DNA of 16,962 nucleotides, from positions 1-16,962 of the forward strand of contig JBFGJY010000055.1 of NCBI GenBank assembly GCA_041576975.1, written 5' to 3'. The position numbers and the translations under genes were made by a program. The stretch comes from JBFGJY01 sp041576975 (GTDB lineage: Bacteria > Pseudomonadota > Gammaproteobacteria > UBA4575). Shown here one piece after another: positions 7,657-15,866 of the stretch (its first letter is position 1; the number at the start of each line of letters is the position of its first letter). The notes under the pieces are model-generated. The model had not been told where the DNA came from. It worked only from the letters and a program-made list of their open reading frames with translations, and did no database searches.

Positions 7657-7792
7657 AATTAATGGTAGCTGTATTCAAAATATCAATAAGGAAGAATTTA
7701 ATGATTGGTTTGAAACCAGTGAGCGTGATCATTTAGAACACATGATGCAGCCTGCGAATGAGGATTGGATTGATCTGGTTAAAGAGATCTAA
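7640..7792 (+). pseudogene. Start-less ORF remnant of unknown identity
   Basis: One frame is open from just after a TGA at 7637-7639 to a TAA at 7790-7792, giving 50 residues. Its composition is protein-like and acidic, with segments NINKEEFNDWFETSERDHLE and QPANEDWIDLVKEI. It has no ATG, GTG or TTG until a Met-Met pair at 7739-7744, which would leave only 17 residues. The first in-frame ATT codon (7646-7648) is an unlikely start. The simplest reading is the 3' end of a gene whose beginning has been lost. The Trp/Glu/Asp-rich, evenly spaced pattern looks more coding than the flanking AT-rich DNA. I do not recognise the family. It shares its first bases with the inverted repeat at 7621-7656. 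Confidence 0.35.
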
Positions 7793-7798
7793 GTTCTA

Positions 7799-7826
7799 TG
7801 ACTGCTTCCGACCCAAAGCGGACATT
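7799..7826. repeat. Imperfect palindromic intergenic element
   Basis: The element starts TGACTGCTTCCGACCC and ends AAAGCGGACATT. Its arms (TGACTGCTT and AAAGCGGACA) pair imperfectly around CCGACCC. I recall similar TGACCGCTT...AAAGCGGACATT strings scattered between genes in several proteobacterial genomes. This is from memory and only one copy occurs here. It lies 8 bases after the orphan ORF remnant and about 115 bases before the carrier gene. Confidence 0.35.
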
Positions 7827-7942
7827 TAGAGTTGCATAGTTCGGGTAATTATTGATGTATTAAACGAGAATTTATTTGTATTAAAAAAATAGTCGGCTGA
7901 ATGTTATAGCCAATACATAATTTATTAATATAGGTGCAACCA

Positions 7943-9646
7943 ATGGCAGAAATAGAACTAAACGTATTCAACCGATTTCTTGAAATACTTCAGCACCAAC
8001 CGGTGCTCACCTTACTTCACCAACAACCGGTGCTCACCTTATTTTTAATTCTGGGTATCGGGTATTTAATAGGTGGTATACGTATTGGAAGTTTTTCCCT
8101 TGGGCCTGTAGCTGGAGTTTTGTTTGCCGGACTTTTTCTTGGTCATTTTGATTTTAGTATGAGTCCTGGTGCACAAGCGGTGGGCTTTGCGTTATTCATT
8201 TTCTCTGTGGGTTATCAGGCGGGTCCGAGGTTTTTTGATGTGCTTAGAACTGATGGGCTAAAATATTTTTTACTCGCGGTAGTCATTGCTACAACTGGCT
8301 TTACCATTGCGGTCATTGCAACAAAAATCCTTTCACTTGCACCAGGCACATCCGCAGGATTGTTATCAGGCGGATTGACCAGTTCACCTACACTTGCCGC
8401 AGCACAAGAAGCCATTCGAGGCGGACAAATAACTCCACCTGACGGCTTAACCGCAGACGCCATGATTGGAAACGTCGCAACAGGATATGCAATAACCTAT
8501 ATCTTCGGTCTTGCTGGACTGATCGCAATTATAAAGTTATTGCCGCAAATGCTAGGTATCAACCTTGAAAATGAAGCTAAAGCGCTGGAAGTCAGAAGTG
8601 AAACTACATTAAAGCAAACTAACGTCTCGGCACGCATATACCGAGTAACCAATGAAGAAATCACAAAAATTCCTAACAAGGAACTAAAAGAGAATTATTG
8701 GGATAAAACCTCGGTGGTAAAGGTGAGAAGAAACGGCGAGATTCTGCAGCCTGGGTCAGAAGAATATCTTCAATTAGGTGATGAGCTACTCATTCTTGCA
8801 CCTGTAGAATATTTTACAAATACCATTGCAAAAATTGGTGAGGAAATCACACCTGAGACAAGTACTGCACATATCACAGAAACGGCAAAAATTGTTGTTA
8901 TTAACAAAAAAGCAGTAGGTAAATCCTTAGATGAATTACAAATCGCAATCAAGTACGGTGTGTTACTTACAGATATTTCACGTATGGGTATAGTGTTACC
9001 CCTTACTACCGATTTTAAATTAAACAAAGGTGATGTTCTCAGTGTAGTAGGCCCACATGAAAACGTTGACCTCCTAGGTGAAGAACTAGGTCATGTCGAG
9101 CGGGATATTGAAGAAACGGATATGGTCACTTTTGCTTTTGGAATTGCCATCGGCGTCGTTATAGGTTTACTCGCTATTACTATTGGTGAACTATCAATAG
9201 GATTAGGTTCGGCAGGCGGCTTACTTGCCTCCGGACTCGCCATCGGATACTTACGTAGTATTCATCCCACCTTTGGTCGTCTACCGCATGCAGCCCGCTG
9301 GATTCTAATGGAATTTGGCTTGTTGCTATTCATGACGGGCGTTGGTTTAAGGGCAGGTCGCGACATCATCGAAACTTTTGTTACTGCGGGCCCAACGTTA
9401 GTGTTGGCAGGTATCATCGTCACCGTAACACCTATTTTTGTTGGTTATTTTTTTGGTAGAAAAGTGCTGAAAATTCATCCGGTTTTGTTGTTTGGTGGTA
9501 TTACAGGGTCAATGACCAGTGGCGCTTCCCTTAGCGTGGTAACCAAAGCTGCAAACAGCCCCATACCATCACTGGGTTATACCGGCGCTTATGCCTTTGC
9601 TAATGTCCTGCTCACCATTGCTGGCAGTGTAATATTATTATTCTAA
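7943..9646 (+). CDS. AspT/YidE/YbjL-type inner-membrane carrier with paired TrkA_C domains
   Basis: From this start the protein has 567 residues in the order membrane block, two cytoplasmic TrkA_C (RCK_C-like) domains, membrane block. This matches the aspartate:alanine exchanger (AAE) family. The first block (about 30-205) carries SGGLTSSPTLAAAQEA. The soluble pair (about 215-300 and 302-385) contains LQLGDELLILAP and LNKGDVLSVVGP. The second block (about 393-567) carries the matching FGGITGSMTSGASLS, so the two membrane halves are internal duplicates. AspT exchanges aspartate for alanine; most relatives have no assigned substrate, and I would not assign one. ATG at 7943 is preferred over GTG at 7934, because AGGTG (7932-7936) sits 6 bases before it and would be consumed by the earlier start. 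The gene is not obviously in an operon; it converges on the usp gene. Confidence 0.85.
   Translation: MAEIELNVFNRFLEILQHQPVLTLLHQQPVLTLFLILGIGYLIGGIRIGSFSLGPVAGVLFAGLFLGHFDFSMSPGAQAVGFALFIFSVGYQAGPRFFDVLRTDGLKYFLLAVVIATTGFTIAVIATKILSLAPGTSAGLLSGGLTSSPTLAAAQEAIRGGQITPPDGLTADAMIGNVATGYAITYIFGLAGLIAIIKLLPQMLGINLENEAKALEVRSETTLKQTNVSARIYRVTNEEITKIPNKELKENYWDKTSVVKVRRNGEILQPGSEEYLQLGDELLILAPVEYFTNTIAKIGEEITPETSTAHITETAKIVVINKKAVGKSLDELQIAIKYGVLLTDISRMGIVLPLTTDFKLNKGDVLSVVGPHENVDLLGEELGHVERDIEETDMVTFAFGIAIGVVIGLLAITIGELSIGLGSAGGLLASGLAIGYLRSIHPTFGRLPHAARWILMEFGLLLFMTGVGLRAGRDIIETFVTAGPTLVLAGIIVTVTPIFVGYFFGRKVLKIHPVLLFGGITGSMTSGASLSVVTKAANSPIPSLGYTGAYAFANVLLTIAGSVILLF
7988..8041 (+). repeat. In-frame 27-bp tandem duplication in the carrier gene
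   Basis: Bases 7988-8014 and 8015-8041 match at 25 of 27 positions, including an unbroken 18-base identity (7997-8014 and 8024-8041). The unit equals nine codons, so it adds LQHQPVLTL followed by LHQQPVLTL (residues 16-24 and 25-33) just before the first membrane helix. Both copies keep the reading frame. It looks like a replication-slippage duplication recent enough to have diverged by only two bases. Confidence 0.9.
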
Positions 9647-9654
9647 CTGTTGCA

Positions 9655-9676
9655 TGGTCTAATTTTATTTAGACCA
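9655..9676. terminator. Hairpin between convergent carrier and usp genes
   Basis: TGGTCTAA (9655-9662) and TTAGACCA (9669-9676) form a perfect 8-pair stem with a 6-base TTTTAT loop. It starts 9 bases after the carrier stop and overlaps the last codons and stop of the usp gene. The location between converging genes fits a shared bidirectional transcription end. Neither side has a T-run, so termination strength is uncertain. Confidence 0.45.
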
Positions 9677-10528
9677 AGATTGTGGAATGGCAACCAGTGG
9701 ACATGGCGCTTTACGCACGATTTGTTCCGTCGTGCTGCCACGCATTGCATCGAGTATGCCTTCATGGCCTTTAGTGGTCATAAAAATTGCATCTGCATTG
9801 AATTGATTTGCAGCAGAAATTATTTCTTCGACTGGATCTCCTGATCGAACTTCTTTTTTAAAATTCCATGCAGCGTTTTCAGGCAGGTCCAAATCTAGAA
9901 GCGTGGGGTCATTGCCAATATGCAGCAATATAATTTCAACGGTACCATCGACACCAAGTGCTTGAGCGGCTCGGGTTGCGTATACAATGGCTGCAGTCGG
10001 TGAAGGCTGGTGATCGATCGGTATTAGAATGCATTGTAAAGAAATATTCCCGTCTTCAAGTTGAATGAAGCTCTTACCCTCTGTAGGAACAAACATTGTT
10101 ATGGTTCTTGATGTGTGCGCGATAGTTTCTGCCTTGGAGCGATTGATCCATCTTGGCAGGCCTTCCCGACCTTCCGTGGCTAATACAACTAAATCAATGG
10201 GATTACTATCTAAATACTTTAATATTGCTGAGGTTGTGTTTGTACTGGACGTTGCTACCTTCATTACACTTACACCCAGTTGGTCAAATACCGCTGATTT
10301 TGGGCTATCCTTTTCTAACAAGTTCCAGCGTTCTAAGGTTTTGCGTACAGACGGGAATTGTTTCCAACCGGATCCAACGTTTTGATTATTGCCTACGTTT
10401 AGAATTATGAACTCTGTCTGACGCAGTAAAGCAATGGCGAGTGCGTGTGCAAATGCTTTTTCACTTGCAGGTGAAAAATCTGTAGGGTGAAGGATCGAAT
10501 TAATAAATGGAAGTTCTGAAGAATGCAT
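9665..10528 (-). CDS. Tandem-domain universal stress protein
   Basis: The 287-residue cytoplasmic protein has two UspA domains. The first (about 9-148) begins INSILHPTDFSPASEKAF and ends TITMFVP. The second (about 164-283) begins CILIPIDHQPSPTAA and ends CPLVAIP. The second keeps a nucleotide-loop-like GHEGILDAMRGSTTEQI (254-270), with the GxxG pair and the GS(T) phosphate-binding residues. The first has only a degenerate version (GREGLPRWINRSKAETI), so ATP binding, if any, is more likely in domain two. Such proteins respond to starvation, redox or envelope stress. The start lies 6 bases past the ppk2 stop, so the two genes are almost certainly co-transcribed and their products may act in the same energy-stress response. 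No Shine-Dalgarno is evident, so translation may be coupled to ppk2. Confidence 0.85.
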   Translation of the reverse strand: MHSSELPFINSILHPTDFSPASEKAFAHALAIALLRQTEFIILNVGNNQNVGSGWKQFPSVRKTLERWNLLEKDSPKSAVFDQLGVSVMKVATSSTNTTSAILKYLDSNPIDLVVLATEGREGLPRWINRSKAETIAHTSRTITMFVPTEGKSFIQLEDGNISLQCILIPIDHQPSPTAAIVYATRAAQALGVDGTVEIILLHIGNDPTLLDLDLPENAAWNFKKEVRSGDPVEEIISAANQFNADAIFMTTKGHEGILDAMRGSTTEQIVRKAPCPLVAIPQSWSK

Positions 10529-10534
10529 TTATAT

Positions 10535-11308
10535 TTATTTATATTTCTCTGGGACGTAATTTGTAAATAAGGGTTTGTCTGGGGTGCTTTCATCCCTTTC
10601 TTTTATCTTGGGAAGTTCAGGGGTTTCAAATGGAATTTCCTCATAAGGAATAACACTAAGTAAATGCGCAATGCAGTTTAAGCGTGCTTCTTCTTTGTTG
10701 TCTGCTTTCACGATGTACCAAGGCGCAAATTCTGTATCCGTTGCAGCCATCATTTTGTCAATGGCTTTGGTGTAATCCCACCAAAGGCAATAGGATTCGA
10801 GATCCATGGGACTGAGCTTCCATTGTCGCAAGGGATCGTTAATTCTTTTTAAAAAACGTTTTTCTTGTTCTTTCTGGCTAACATCGAAAAAATACTTAAT
10901 AAGGGTAATGCCTGAGTGTACAAATGCAGCTTCGAGTTTAGGGGTGTAGAACATAAAATCCATATACTCTTCATCGGTGCAAAAACCCATCACTTTTTCG
11001 ACCATTGCACGATTATACCAACTACGGTCAAACAAAATTATTTCGCCTCCAGCAGGCAATTGGGAGATGTAGCGTTGAAAATAAAGTTGAGATTTTTCTC
11101 GCTCCGAAGGAGTAGGCAATGCGACAACATGGAAAACTCGTGGACTGACGCGTTCGGTAATGCGTCGGATGACACCGCCTTTACCGGCAGCATCGCGACC
11201 TTCAAAAATGATTACAATTTTAGCTTTTGTTTCTTTTACCCACGCTTGTAATTTAACCAGCTCGACTTGAAGTTTGCGCAGTTCTTTTTCGTATTCTTCT
11301 TTTTTCAT
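10535..11308 (-). CDS. ppk2: PPK2-family polyphosphate kinase
   Basis: The 257-residue protein has the PPK2 P-loop kinase layout: Walker A GRDAAGKGG (37-45), Walker B-like ILFDRSWYNR (91-100) and a lid region KRINDPLRQWKLSPMDL (154-170). A WWDYTKAIDKMM helix follows, then APWYIVKADNKEEARLN. PPK2 enzymes transfer phosphate between polyphosphate and nucleotides, mostly to remake ATP or GTP from diphosphates. The single domain and length suit the short class I type, but ADP versus AMP preference cannot be settled by eye. It leads a two-gene unit with the universal stress protein. A strong palindrome lies about 65 bases upstream of the ATG. The ~180-base gap from the RND gene suggests its own promoter, though read-through is possible. 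No strong Shine-Dalgarno is visible. Confidence 0.9.
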   Translation of the reverse strand: MKKEEYEKELRKLQVELVKLQAWVKETKAKIVIIFEGRDAAGKGGVIRRITERVSPRVFHVVALPTPSEREKSQLYFQRYISQLPAGGEIILFDRSWYNRAMVEKVMGFCTDEEYMDFMFYTPKLEAAFVHSGITLIKYFFDVSQKEQEKRFLKRINDPLRQWKLSPMDLESYCLWWDYTKAIDKMMAATDTEFAPWYIVKADNKEEARLNCIAHLLSVIPYEEIPFETPELPKIKERDESTPDKPLFTNYVPEKYK

Positions 11309-11373
11309 TACACCATAATTATTGTTATTTTGAGGTGTTAAAAAGGTGCTGCTATCAAATCAGTTACTACAAT

Positions 11374-11403
11374 ATTCATGTTTAATCAAGATTAAACATG
11401 AAT
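11374..11403. promoter_or_regulatory. Perfect palindrome (14-bp arms) upstream of ppk2
   Basis: ATTCATGTTTAATC (11374-11387) and GATTAAACATGAAT (11390-11403) are exact reverse complements separated by AA. It sits in the 184-base gap between the RND gene end (11493) and the ppk2 start (11308), both on the minus strand. No T-run follows on either side, which argues against a standard terminator. The symmetric, AT-rich form fits an operator for a dimeric regulator, or an mRNA hairpin separating the two units. Confidence 0.45.
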
Positions 11404-11492
11404 CAATACTAAAACATAATATATTTAAGGGTACTTTTTTGATATATAAGCACAAAAGTAAAAGCTTTTTTTATTAATTTTAATTTTAGATC

Positions 11493-14400
11493 CTAACTAA
11501 CAGTTTTAGGTGCTGAAAGTCGGAAAAGCGTGGCATAAAACACTGGTACCATGATCATCGTTAATATGGTCCCAAAAGTTAAGCCCGCCATAATCACCAC
11601 CGCCATACCAACCCAAAATACATCTTGTAGTAATGGGATTACTCCTAATACGGTGGTTGCGGCCGCTAATACCACAGGCCGTAGACGCGACACCGCCGCA
11701 TCAATTAACGCGGGATATGGTTCAGCACCTTCTTCCAAATTAAGGTTTACTTGATCGAGCAAAACGATCGCGTTTTTTATCATCATTCCCACGAGGCTCA
11801 TTGCTCCCAGTAAGGCAACGAATCCAAAAGCAGCACCAGAAATTAAAAGCCCCCAAGTAAGCCCTATCCATACAAAAGGAATCGTAAATAATATTACAAG
11901 TGGAGGTTTATAGGCATTAAACAATGCAACGATTATAACTGCCATTAAAGCAAGTGCCGGAATTACACCAGGTATAAGTGATGCTTGTGAATCTGCTGAA
12001 TCTTCTTTTTCAGCCCCCCATTCTAAGGTAAATCCAGGGGGAGTCTTAATGGCTTCAAATTTTTCTCCAACGTTACGCACAAGTGAAGGCAAAGTAATAC
12101 CGGGAATGGGATTTGCTTGAATTGTTATTGTTGGTCGCCGATTTCGACGAATAAGTATAGGGTCTTCCCATATCGGAAGTATATCGTCGACAACCTGTGA
12201 GATAGGAAGAGATTCAGTTGATAATGATCCTTGCAGTTGTAGTACATCTAATGCAGCTACATTTTGGCGCTCCTCTTCTATATTTCGCATTACGATTGGG
12301 ATTAGATCATCTCGTTCACGATACAAACCAATAATGCGTCCGTCATAAGCTCGTTTAGTCGTGTTGGCAATATCCATTCGAGTAATTGCAGACCAGCGTG
12401 CACGTTCTTGGTTGTATTTCGGCTCAATAGCCTGCGTTCGTTGTCGCCAATCTGTTTGATAAAAACCTGCTAAGGGCTCATGTTCTAAGATATTAAACCC
12501 TTCATTTGCAATGGACCTAAGTTCACCCGGATCCACCCGCGCAGGTCCAGAAATTCTGTATTCAAATTTCCAAGTATTACTCGGACCCACACCATATTTG
12601 CGCATAGGCACAATAGCATCGGGATATTGATCTGCAAGCCAGGGAGTGAATTCTGCAATTAAACTATCAATTTCTTTTCGGTCATGCATGTTGACAATGA
12701 TTTGTGCATAGGATGCGTTGTTTCCTTCTGGTTCAACTGGCAGATAAAATCGTGGTGGTCCTGCGCCAACAAATGAACTGATATCATCGACACGCTCATC
12801 ATCTAATAACTTTTGTTCAAGAGCTTTTAAGTTTTCTGAAACCGTTTGGATTCGCGTACCTTGTGGTGCCCAGTAGTCAATCATGAATTTCTTCATGGAA
12901 GAATCTGGGAAAAACAATTGGGTTACAAAGCCAAAGCCATAAAACGAGATCAACAAAAGTCCAATCATTCCACCTATGGTAAGCCAACGCATTTGGATGG
13001 CACGATGTAATATATTTTTAAATCCTAAATAAAATTTTCCGCTATAAGGATCTTCCCCAGAATCAGATCCTTCAGGTGTGGGTAACATATCCATGCATTG
13101 AATGGGAGTAAGTGTAATACTGATTAACCAACTCGAAAGTAGCGAGATCGCAACCACAGTAAATAAGGTTCGGCAATACTCACCCGCAGACTCAGTCGAG
13201 GCAAAGATAGGGTAAAACGCCATTACCGCAATTACGGTTGCACCTAATAATGGAATCGATGGCAAACTCGCCGCCTCAATGGCTGCCTTGGTGCGTTCCA
13301 TGCCTTGATTTAAACGCACTAGTATCCCATCTGCGACTACAATGGAATTATCTACCATCATGCCTAATGCGATAACCAGTGCGCCTAATGACATTCTTTG
13401 TAAATCAATACCAAATAGTGCCATTAATACAAAGGTGACAATAATAGTCATAATTAGCGCTGTACCAATTATGACTCCCATGCGCCATCCCATTGTTAAA
13501 GCAAGTACGACCAACACGATCGCCACCGCTTCAGCTAAATTAATAAAAAATCCTTTTACCGATGTATTAACAATGTCTGACTGCCAGTGCACACGATGTA
13601 CTTCAATACCAATGGGCAGTACTTGCTCAAGTTCTTTAAGTTTTGCATCAACTGCTTTGCCCATCGTTACAATGTTGACTCCGGATATATTGCTGAGAGA
13701 GATGCCAATGGATGGAACCCCGTTGTAACGCATAAGAGTGCTTGGCGGTTCGCGATAACCTCGACGCACGTTAGCAATATGTCGTATTCGAATCAGCTCA
13801 GATGAATCAATGGATTTATTTTGAAGCAGATTGATCAGGGTATCAGCCAGGCTTGGTCGTATTGCCAAATCTGCAATGTCTTCTGGAGACTGAAACTCGC
13901 CGGTGGGCGTGATACGTATACGTCTGTCCTGCAGGTCTACGCTACCAGCATCCACCACAACATTTTGTTGTTTCAGGGTGGCAACAATATCCGCTTCTGT
14001 AATTCCCAATTGGCTGAGTTGTGTTTCAGATACATCAGCATAGATAACTTTATCTTGCACTCCCCATAGCTCAACCCGTGCAACGCCTTCAACAGTATTT
14101 AACTCTTTTCGTAAAACATCATCAGCATAGTCTTCCAGTTCGGCGTAGGTGAAGCCATCCCCGGTAATCGCCAGTACATGTCCATAAACATCTCCAAAGG
14201 AGTCATTCACAATGGGTGGTCCAGCACCAGGTGGTAATTTTTCAAGCGAGTCCTCTACTTTACGTCGAAGCTCATCCCATATCTGTGGCAACTTATCTGC
14301 CCAAAATTCTGCTTTAATTTCGACCTTAATGGCCGACAAACCCGCTCTGGAATCAGATTCGACATAATCCAATTGCGGTATCTCTTGGATTGCTTTTTCC

Positions 14401-14600
14401 AGTAAGTCTGTGACTTCAAGCTGAACTTCTTTTGGGCTTGCACCGGGATAGGGAGTGATAACAACAGCAGTCTTAATAGAAAATTCTGGATCTTCGAGTT
14501 GGCCCAGGTTAGTGAATGCTGCTATACCAGCAAGAAAGAGTAAGCCGGTGACAAAATATGATGTCTTTTTGTTTTTGATTGTGAAGGCAGTGAGATTCAC
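11493..14600 (-). CDS. RND efflux pump inner-membrane subunit
   Basis: The 1035-residue protein has the standard RND length and layout. TM1 is near the N-terminus, followed by a porter loop (about 35-340), TM2-6 (about 350-500), a second loop (about 565-875) and the C-terminal TMs (about 878-1030). Proton-relay residues are partly present: Asp417 in GMMVDNSIVVADG (TM4), Lys942 in GMMIKNAIVLLDQ (TM10) and Arg in SRLRPVV. The residue after Asp417 is Asn418, where AcrB has a second Asp. The pump would trimerise and export drugs, solvents or metabolites with the adjacent fusion protein and outer-membrane factor. The start is GTG (14598-14600), supported by GGAG seven bases before it inside the end of the preceding gene; the intergenic gap is 4 bases. 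Substrate range cannot be read from sequence. HAE-type is more likely than metal-type, as no CusA methionine triad is obvious. Confidence 0.9.
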   Translation of the reverse strand: MNLTAFTIKNKKTSYFVTGLLFLAGIAAFTNLGQLEDPEFSIKTAVVITPYPGASPKEVQLEVTDLLEKAIQEIPQLDYVESDSRAGLSAIKVEIKAEFWADKLPQIWDELRRKVEDSLEKLPPGAGPPIVNDSFGDVYGHVLAITGDGFTYAELEDYADDVLRKELNTVEGVARVELWGVQDKVIYADVSETQLSQLGITEADIVATLKQQNVVVDAGSVDLQDRRIRITPTGEFQSPEDIADLAIRPSLADTLINLLQNKSIDSSELIRIRHIANVRRGYREPPSTLMRYNGVPSIGISLSNISGVNIVTMGKAVDAKLKELEQVLPIGIEVHRVHWQSDIVNTSVKGFFINLAEAVAIVLVVLALTMGWRMGVIIGTALIMTIIVTFVLMALFGIDLQRMSLGALVIALGMMVDNSIVVADGILVRLNQGMERTKAAIEAASLPSIPLLGATVIAVMAFYPIFASTESAGEYCRTLFTVVAISLLSSWLISITLTPIQCMDMLPTPEGSDSGEDPYSGKFYLGFKNILHRAIQMRWLTIGGMIGLLLISFYGFGFVTQLFFPDSSMKKFMIDYWAPQGTRIQTVSENLKALEQKLLDDERVDDISSFVGAGPPRFYLPVEPEGNNASYAQIIVNMHDRKEIDSLIAEFTPWLADQYPDAIVPMRKYGVGPSNTWKFEYRISGPARVDPGELRSIANEGFNILEHEPLAGFYQTDWRQRTQAIEPKYNQERARWSAITRMDIANTTKRAYDGRIIGLYRERDDLIPIVMRNIEEERQNVAALDVLQLQGSLSTESLPISQVVDDILPIWEDPILIRRNRRPTITIQANPIPGITLPSLVRNVGEKFEAIKTPPGFTLEWGAEKEDSADSQASLIPGVIPALALMAVIIVALFNAYKPPLVILFTIPFVWIGLTWGLLISGAAFGFVALLGAMSLVGMMIKNAIVLLDQVNLNLEEGAEPYPALIDAAVSRLRPVVLAAATTVLGVIPLLQDVFWVGMAVVIMAGLTFGTILTMIMVPVFYATLFRLSAPKTVS

Positions 14601-14604
14601 AAGA

Positions 14605-15744
14605 CTACTCCAAGGTACTTTGTTGTATTTTCACCTTTTGACCTTCAAATAAGTAATGTACGCCTGCTGAAGCAATCCATTCACCCTCATTTAATCCTGA
14701 GAGAATTCGAATACCGTGTTCTGATAGCTTACCTATTTCAACTTGACGTTTATTAACAGTAGAGCTGGCCTCATCAATGATCCAAACAAACGTATTGCCA
14801 CTGGTTTCGTCTGTATAGATAGACATTACGGGAATCTCTACGCCCGTTGATTGTATCCCTCGATCCTTTGGTGGTTTGCCCGAAGCTTTGCCTGCCATAC
14901 CGGGTAGAATTTTTATGCCTTCCGGTTGTTCCATGACTAGCGTGACCGGATAGGTGCGTGTGGTTGCCGAGGCTTCAGTGCCAATCTCTTTTATCTTTGC
15001 TGGAATTTCAGTGTCTGGAAAAGGATCAAAAACTACTTTTACATCTTCTACATAGGGCGCCAGCGAAATTAAACTTTCCGGAATATTAACCACCATCTCA
15101 ATACTTGAATCATCTAAAATTCGAAGGATCGGCTGTTTCGCTTGAACGTTTTCAAAGTTTTCTACATAGGTATTTACCACGTTTCCATCAAACGGGGCTT
15201 TCAAAAAAGTATAGGCAAGCTGATCTTGTGCGGACTCTAGGTCTGCTTGAAAAGACTTTATATTTGCACGTGCTGAATCACGTTGTTCACGTTTGCGGTC
15301 AACCGCAGTTTGACTGGTAGCCCCCGGATCTTGTTTTAAAATATTCAATTCGCGTTGGTACTCACTTTCAGCTCGTACAGATGATGCCTTGGCATTATCA
15401 AGCTTGGCTTTAGCGGATTGCACCGCGACTTCAAAATCTCTTGGATCAATTCGCGCAACAAGTTCGCCTTCTTTGACTTGATCACCGACTTTAACAAGAA
15501 ACTCAATCAACGGCCCAGCTACACGAAAGGCTAAATCAATTTCTTGCGTGGCCTTGGCGCGACCCGGGAAATTCCTCTGTGCAAATTGGCCAGGACTTGG
15601 GATTTGAAATGCCCGAACTGGGCGTATGACTTCTTTTTCTTCTGCTTCTTGCTTTGAGCAAGCGTATATTGAGAATGTAACAATAAGTAATGAAGCAATT
15701 TTTAATGTAGTGAATAAAAACTGTCTCTTCAAGAAATTTAACAT
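14605..15744 (-). CDS. RND periplasmic membrane-fusion lipoprotein
   Basis: The 379-residue protein has a lipoprotein signal (lipobox SIYAC, Cys29), so it is anchored to the inner-membrane face. It then shows the HlyD/AcrA order. The first lipoyl half is about 68-100 (FRVAGPLIEFLVKVGDQVKEG), followed by an alpha-hairpin of about 104-176 and the second lipoyl half, 177-210 (FLKAPFDGNVV). A beta-barrel (about 215-292) and a membrane-proximal domain ending YLFEGQKVKI complete it. It links the pump to the outer-membrane channel. AAAGGA lies just before the ATG, giving a good ribosome site. Its stop is 4 bases before the pump's GTG, so translation is probably coupled. The outer-membrane factor gene ends 122 AT-rich bases upstream on the same strand. 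Confidence 0.92.
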   Translation of the reverse strand: MLNFLKRQFLFTTLKIASLLIVTFSIYACSKQEAEEKEVIRPVRAFQIPSPGQFAQRNFPGRAKATQEIDLAFRVAGPLIEFLVKVGDQVKEGELVARIDPRDFEVAVQSAKAKLDNAKASSVRAESEYQRELNILKQDPGATSQTAVDRKREQRDSARANIKSFQADLESAQDQLAYTFLKAPFDGNVVNTYVENFENVQAKQPILRILDDSSIEMVVNIPESLISLAPYVEDVKVVFDPFPDTEIPAKIKEIGTEASATTRTYPVTLVMEQPEGIKILPGMAGKASGKPPKDRGIQSTGVEIPVMSIYTDETSGNTFVWIIDEASSTVNKRQVEIGKLSEHGIRILSGLNEGEWIASAGVHYLFEGQKVKIQQSTLE

Positions 15745-15866
15745 TACTTTTTCCTTTGCAGGTTTTCTTATTTTAAAGTTTCAGACAATTATTTATTGTT
15801 GTTTTACTTATTTTGCCTGTTCTGAGTTCACATAATTTTTATGATATTAATAAATTTAAAAAGATA

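Noticed and set aside
10065..10410. Plus-strand ORFs of 85-106 codons within the usp gene
   Set aside because: Antisense shadows of a clear UspA coding region.
13342..14069. Plus-strand ORFs within the RND pump gene
   Set aside because: Antisense shadows. The minus frame is a continuous full-length RND protein with conserved motifs.
15745..15866. Small gene or promoter between the outer-membrane factor and fusion-protein genes
   Set aside because: Only AT-rich sequence and a short CATAA/TTATG inverted repeat are visible; no convincing ORF or promoter boxes.
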